Below, one piece after another: positions 60,372 to 64,000 of a stretch of DNA of 64,000 nucleotides. A program made the position numbers and the translations under genes. This DNA comes from Terriglobia bacterium (GTDB taxonomy: Bacteria > Acidobacteriota > Terriglobia > Terriglobales > Acidobacteriaceae): NCBI GenBank assembly GCA_020073465.1, contig JAIQFC010000003.1:62001-126000 (forward strand). Reading direction: 5' to 3'. The notes under the pieces are model-generated. The model saw only the letters and a list, made by a program, of their open reading frames with translations, had not been told where the DNA came from and ran no database searches. Every line of letters starts with the position of its first letter. The stretch's first letter is position 1.

Positions 60372-62801
60372 TCATTCGTAACGCAACGCGACCATGGGAT
60401 CGACCTTGGTCGCGCGATACGCGGGAACGTAGCTGGCCAGCAGTACTGCGATCATGAGCACCAGACACACTCCTGCAAACGTGGCCGCGTCGGTCGGTGC
60501 TACGCCGAACAGCAGGCTGGCGATCACACGCCCGGCTGCCATGGCTCCGCCAATGCCCAACACGGCGCCGATCAGTGCGAGCTTCACGCCGTTGTTGAGA
60601 ATGAGGTGGAGAACGTCTTTCTGCTGCGCGCCCAGCGCCATCCGGAGCCCGAGTTCACGGGTGCGTTGCGCCACCGAATACGCCAGCAGGGCGTAAAGGC
60701 CCAGGACCGCCAGCAGCAGCGCCAGACCCGCAAACGCACCCAGCAGGTACGCAGGATACGCGCGCAACAGAATCGTGGGAGATTCCGAAATGATCTGGGC
60801 CATGCTGGCAATGGCGTAGACCGGCACTTCCGAGTCAAGCTCCCGGACGGCGCGGGTTACGGCGCTGGCCACGGACGCCGGATCTTGCTGAGTCCGAACC
60901 ACCAGGCTGAAATAGGACGGCGGATCCTGCTCGAAGCTTTCATAGATCACTGGACTGGGATCCCGATCCAGCCAGCCGACATTTTCATTGCCCACGACAC
61001 CTACGATTTGCCAGATGTTCGGATCGTTGGTGTACGTGAAGTTGATCTGTTTTCCCACCGGGTTTTGATTAGGGAACACGGCATCGGCCAGAGCCTGGTT
61101 GATTACGATGACATGCGTCGACTTGTCTCTGTCTTCCGCATTCAGAAAACGCCCAGCCCGCAACGGAATTCCCATCACAGAGAAGTAATTCGTGGTGACG
61201 CTGCGAGTGTTGGCCTCATACTCCTCGCCACCCCCGGCCTTGGGATGGCCCACCAGATCAAACCGCGAAGTGTTGCCCGCGCCTGACAACGGGATAATGG
61301 TCACGGCCGCGGCTTCTTTCACTCCGGGGAGGCTGTTGGTTCGTTGCAGCAGTTGGTGCTGGAAACCCAGCTGGCGCGGCCCGTCGGAATACGCTTTGTC
61401 GGGCAGTGAGAGTGCCAGCGTCAGAAGGTTCTCGGTATTGAATCCGGGATCGTTGTTCAACACCCGGCGCAGACTCTTAAGCATCAGGCCGGCGCTTACC
61501 AGCAGCACGACTGCCAGGGCCACTTCTGAGACCACAAGAACGCCCCGCAAGCGATGATGAAATGCACCCGTCGCACTGCGGCCAGCCTCCTGCAGCGCCT
61601 GGCGAAGATCAAGTTTGAAAGTCTGCAGAACCGGCGCCAAGCCAAACAGAATCCCGGTCAAGAGCGAGAGTGCGAGCGAGAACCACAGGACCTCCCCCTG
61701 CACCTTCAGTCCCTGCAGGGCGGGCATCGCAAGAAGGTCGGTCTCAGGAATCGCGGCAAGGATCGCCGGAACAGCCCAGTAGGCGGCCAGCAAGCCGGCA
61801 GCTCCCCCCGCAACCGACAGCAAAGTGCTTTCCGTCAGGAGTTGGCGAACGATTCGGGCGCGCCCTGCGCCCAGCGCGCTGCGAATTGAGATCTCCTTCT
61901 GACGGGGCACCGACCGCGCCAGCAGCAAGCCGGCAATGTTGGCGCACGTGATCAGGAGTACGAACCCCACCGTCGCCATCAGTACAATGACGACCAGCCG
62001 CACCGAGCCCAGGAGTTCCTCGCGCAATGAGAAGAGGCGCACTGCCACTCCTGCATTCGAATCAGGATATTGACTCTCCAGCCGGCTGGTCACACTCAAC
62101 AAAGCTGATTGAGCTTGCTGTAGCGAAACCCCCGCTCTGAGCCGGCCAATGGGATACAGCCAATGCGCATTCCTGCGGAGCCGCCACCCCGAAATCTGCA
62201 GCGATTGCCAGAAGTCGGCGGAGTTGGTGGGCCCAAACTGAAAGTTCCTGGGAAGTACCCCGACGATGGTGGACGCCACTCCATCCAGCACGAGAGTCTT
62301 CCCGACGGCGGCAGGATCACCGCCAAAGCGCCGCTGCCATCCCCCATACGAGAGGAGAACCGACGCAGTCTTTTGTTCCGTCTCTTCGGAGGGAACAAAA
62401 GTCCGCCCCAGGACCGGCCGCACACCCAGCGTCTCGAAGAATCCGGTACTCGCCAGGCCAACCGTCACCTGCACCGCGCCGCTCGGCTGCGAGAGCGTCA
62501 TCGTGGTCCGCGAATAGCCGCCCAGCTGCGCGAACACCTGGCTATTCCGCATATCCACAAAGTCCGGGTAAGACGCTTCCATCTGCTGAAAGGCGCCGGA
62601 GGTGCGGGTCTCCCACACCTGCACCAGTTCCTCCGGCTTCTCGAAGGGCAGCGGTCGCAGCAAGGCTGCGTTGAGCACCGTGAACACGGCTGTATTGGCG
62701 CCGATGCCCAGCGCCAGCATCAGCACAATTACCACGGCAAACCCCGGGTTCTTGCGCAACATACGCCATCCATAACGGACATCCTGATATATCGTTTCCA
62801 T
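60372..62801 (-). CDS. ADOP-family MacB/FtsX permease 4
   Basis: An 809-aa permease, start [21 protein letters not shown] at 62801 after GAGGAACC. The track's 994-aa version adds 185 residues read out of frame through permease 5 and is not real. The layout is the ADOP one: [20 protein letters not shown], then [21 protein letters not shown], then [20 protein letters not shown], ending [11 protein letters not shown]. It lies eight bases after permease 5. Confidence 0.92.
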   Translation of the reverse strand: METIYQDVRYGWRMLRKNPGFAVVIVLMLALGIGANTAVFTVLNAALLRPLPFEKPEELVQVWETRTSGAFQQMEASYPDFVDMRNSQVFAQLGGYSRTTMTLSQPSGAVQVTVGLASTGFFETLGVRPVLGRTFVPSEETEQKTASVLLSYGGWQRRFGGDPAAVGKTLVLDGVASTIVGVLPRNFQFGPTNSADFWQSLQISGWRLRRNAHWLYPIGRLRAGVSLQQAQSALLSVTSRLESQYPDSNAGVAVRLFSLREELLGSVRLVVIVLMATVGFVLLITCANIAGLLLARSVPRQKEISIRSALGAGRARIVRQLLTESTLLSVAGGAAGLLAAYWAVPAILAAIPETDLLAMPALQGLKVQGEVLWFSLALSLLTGILFGLAPVLQTFKLDLRQALQEAGRSATGAFHHRLRGVLVVSEVALAVVLLVSAGLMLKSLRRVLNNDPGFNTENLLTLALSLPDKAYSDGPRQLGFQHQLLQRTNSLPGVKEAAAVTIIPLSGAGNTSRFDLVGHPKAGGGEEYEANTRSVTTNYFSVMGIPLRAGRFLNAEDRDKSTHVIVINQALADAVFPNQNPVGKQINFTYTNDPNIWQIVGVVGNENVGWLDRDPSPVIYESFEQDPPSYFSLVVRTQQDPASVASAVTRAVRELDSEVPVYAIASMAQIISESPTILLRAYPAYLLGAFAGLALLLAVLGLYALLAYSVAQRTRELGLRMALGAQQKDVLHLILNNGVKLALIGAVLGIGGAMAAGRVIASLLFGVAPTDAATFAGVCLVLMIAVLLASYVPAYRATKVDPMVALRYE

Positions 62802-62809
62802 TCGGTTCC

Positions 62810-64000
62810 TCACTCGTACCGCAACGCCACCATGGGATCGACTTTCGTCGCCCGGTACGCCGGAATGATGCTGGCCAACAAGGCGATCGCAGCCAGCAGC
62901 GCCGCCACCGCCAGGAAAGTAATGGGATCGGTCGGCGTCACGCCGTAGATGAGGCTCGACAACACGCGCCCCAGAGCCAGCGCACCAGCCGCACCGATGG
63001 CGACGCCGATCAGGGTTGGCTTCATGCCTTCGACGACGACCATGCGCAGCACATCGGCAAGCCGGGCCCCAAGAGCCAGGCGGATTCCGATTTCCCGCAC
63101 ACTCCGTTTCACGCTGTACGACAGCACGCTGTAGATGCCCACCGCGGCCAGGAGCAAGGCGAGCCCGGCAAACGCGCCCAGCAGCAGCATGTTGAACCGT
63201 TGCGTGGACAGAGAGTTCGTGACCAGCTCGTCCATGGTGAAAATGTCGCGCAGCGGCATGTGCCGATCGATGTCGTGCACGGCATTCGATACGGCAGAGG
63301 CCATTCCTGCGGCACTGGAAGCGCGCACCACCAGCGTCATCGGAAAGGAACTCCACCCTCCCGTCGACGGTACCGAAACCTGGTCCAGCGGGAAGTAGAG
63401 GGTCGCGCTCGGACGAGTCTCATCCAGACTGTCGAGTTTTACGTCGCCCACAACTCCGACCACTTCGCGGACCGCATCCGGCAAGAAGGTCAACGTAAGA
63501 CGCTTGCCCAGCGCGTCTTCCCCCGGCCAGAACTGTCGGGCCATGGATTCGCTGATCAGGACTACCGCCGGCCTCCCCGCGACATCGGTGTCACTGAGGT
63601 CACGGCCGCGCACGATCGGGATGTGCAACGCTCCCATATAACCCGGGCTGATGAGTCGAACGTCAACTTCCGGTTGCTCCGACATCGGTAGGGTGGGCCG
63701 GCCTTCGATCGCAACCGGCTGATGCGAACCTTGATTATTGAGAGGGATGTCATCAATCACGCCCGCAGATTCCACACCAGGCAACGTCCGCACCCGCTGC
63801 AGTACTCGCTCGCAGAAGGCGATCTGCTGTGCCGGTTGGGGAAACTTCGTGCGGGAGATAGCTGCGGTCATCGTCAGAACCCCATGCGAATCAAACCCCG
63901 GATTCACACTCTGGAGCCTCTGGAAACTGCGAATCATCAGCCCCGCACCGATCAGCAGGACGAGTGAAAGAGCGACCTCCGAAACAACCAGAATGCTGCG
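62810..64000 (-). CDS. ADOP-family MacB/FtsX permease 5 (5' end beyond window)
   Basis: Only the C-terminal half is visible, about 396 residues; the reading frame continues open to the window edge. It begins in a membrane helix ([20 protein letters not shown]). A periplasmic MacB-type domain follows, with [22 protein letters not shown], then the final FtsX block ([21 protein letters not shown]), ending [11 protein letters not shown]. It is the most upstream visible member of the array. Further permease genes or the operon promoter may lie beyond the window. Confidence 0.9.
   Translation of the reverse strand, partial: RSILVVSEVALSLVLLIGAGLMIRSFQRLQSVNPGFDSHGVLTMTAAISRTKFPQPAQQIAFCERVLQRVRTLPGVESAGVIDDIPLNNQGSHQPVAIEGRPTLPMSEQPEVDVRLISPGYMGALHIPIVRGRDLSDTDVAGRPAVVLISESMARQFWPGEDALGKRLTLTFLPDAVREVVGVVGDVKLDSLDETRPSATLYFPLDQVSVPSTGGWSSFPMTLVVRASSAAGMASAVSNAVHDIDRHMPLRDIFTMDELVTNSLSTQRFNMLLLGAFAGLALLLAAVGIYSVLSYSVKRSVREIGIRLALGARLADVLRMVVVEGMKPTLIGVAIGAAGALALGRVLSSLIYGVTPTDPITFLAVAALLAAIALLASIIPAYRATKVDPMVALRYE

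Noticed and set aside
62802-63356. N-terminal extension of permease 4 in the 994-aa ORF
   Set aside because: It runs out of frame through permease 5, and the ADOP N-terminus [11 protein letters not shown] with a good ribosome site marks the real start.
1-64000. CRISPR arrays, tRNA or rRNA genes, insertion sequences, prophage genes
   Set aside because: No repeat-spacer pattern, tRNA-like cloverleaf, transposase or phage protein was seen; the window appears to be ordinary chromosome.

Overview
The window looks like chromosome from an acidobacterium (Acidobacteriota, probably Terriglobia/Koribacter-like). The base composition is GC-rich. Most of the window is one flagellar locus. At the right end sits a tandem array of large MacB/FtsX permeases of the 'acidobacterial duplicated orphan permease' (ADOP) type, which is characteristic of this phylum. 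Genus and species cannot be fixed from sequence inspection alone. I see no rRNA, tRNA, CRISPR array or insertion sequence.

Layout. (1) 1-3776, minus: flbD-motA-motB-cheW-cheA, with cheA running off the left edge. (2) 3945-7989, plus: the filament operon fliC-flaG-fliD-fliS-(fliT-like), behind a sigma28-type promoter. (3) 8009-11432, minus: flgM-(64-aa ORF)-flgN-flgK-flgL, also behind a sigma28-type promoter. (4) 11472-16174, minus: rod and ring genes flgF-flgG-flgA-flgH-flgI-flgJ. (5) 16279-27177, minus: the export/switch operon fliL-fliN-fliO-fliP-fliQ-fliR-flhB-flhA-fliA-fliM-fliN/Y-(MshEN-like gene)-cheY-cheX. It lies between a sigma54-like promoter and a hairpin. (6) 27340-31203, minus: fliK-flgD-flgE, with a sigma54-like promoter in front and a long hairpin behind. 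(7) 31340-40292, minus: FlrB-like kinase, FlrC-like regulator, flgB-flgC-fliE-fliF-fliG-fliH-fliI-fliJ, behind a strong sigma54-like promoter. (8) 40322-42897, minus: OmpR-type regulator, a degenerate histidine kinase and a FlrA-like sigma54 activator without a DNA-binding domain. (9) 43125-47309: a membrane GGDEF protein (plus), a 53-aa zinc-motif protein (minus) and an FdhF/YdeP-type molybdopterin oxidoreductase (minus). (10) 47488-64000, minus: one tight apparent operon read from the right, with five ADOP permeases (the first cut by the window edge), one ABC ATPase, a TolC-type outer-membrane protein, an NtrC-type regulator and its NtrY-like kinase.

How it works together. The motif evidence suggests a flagellar hierarchy in which sigma54 activators drive rod, hook, basal-body and export operons. 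One of these operons encodes FliA (sigma28). FliA then drives flagellin/cap and flgM/hook-junction operons, and FlgM holds FliA until the hook is complete. CheA/CheW/CheY and the phosphatase CheX connect chemotaxis to the FliG/FliM/FliN switch. An MshEN-like protein inside the switch operon and a GGDEF protein next to the regulators suggest a cyclic-di-GMP link. The right-hand locus looks like a two-component-controlled tripartite-like exporter with many permeases, one ATPase and one outer-membrane channel. No periplasmic adaptor gene is present in the window.

Most other lines in the ORF track are frame shadows of these genes. Promoters were found by eye and are predictions.
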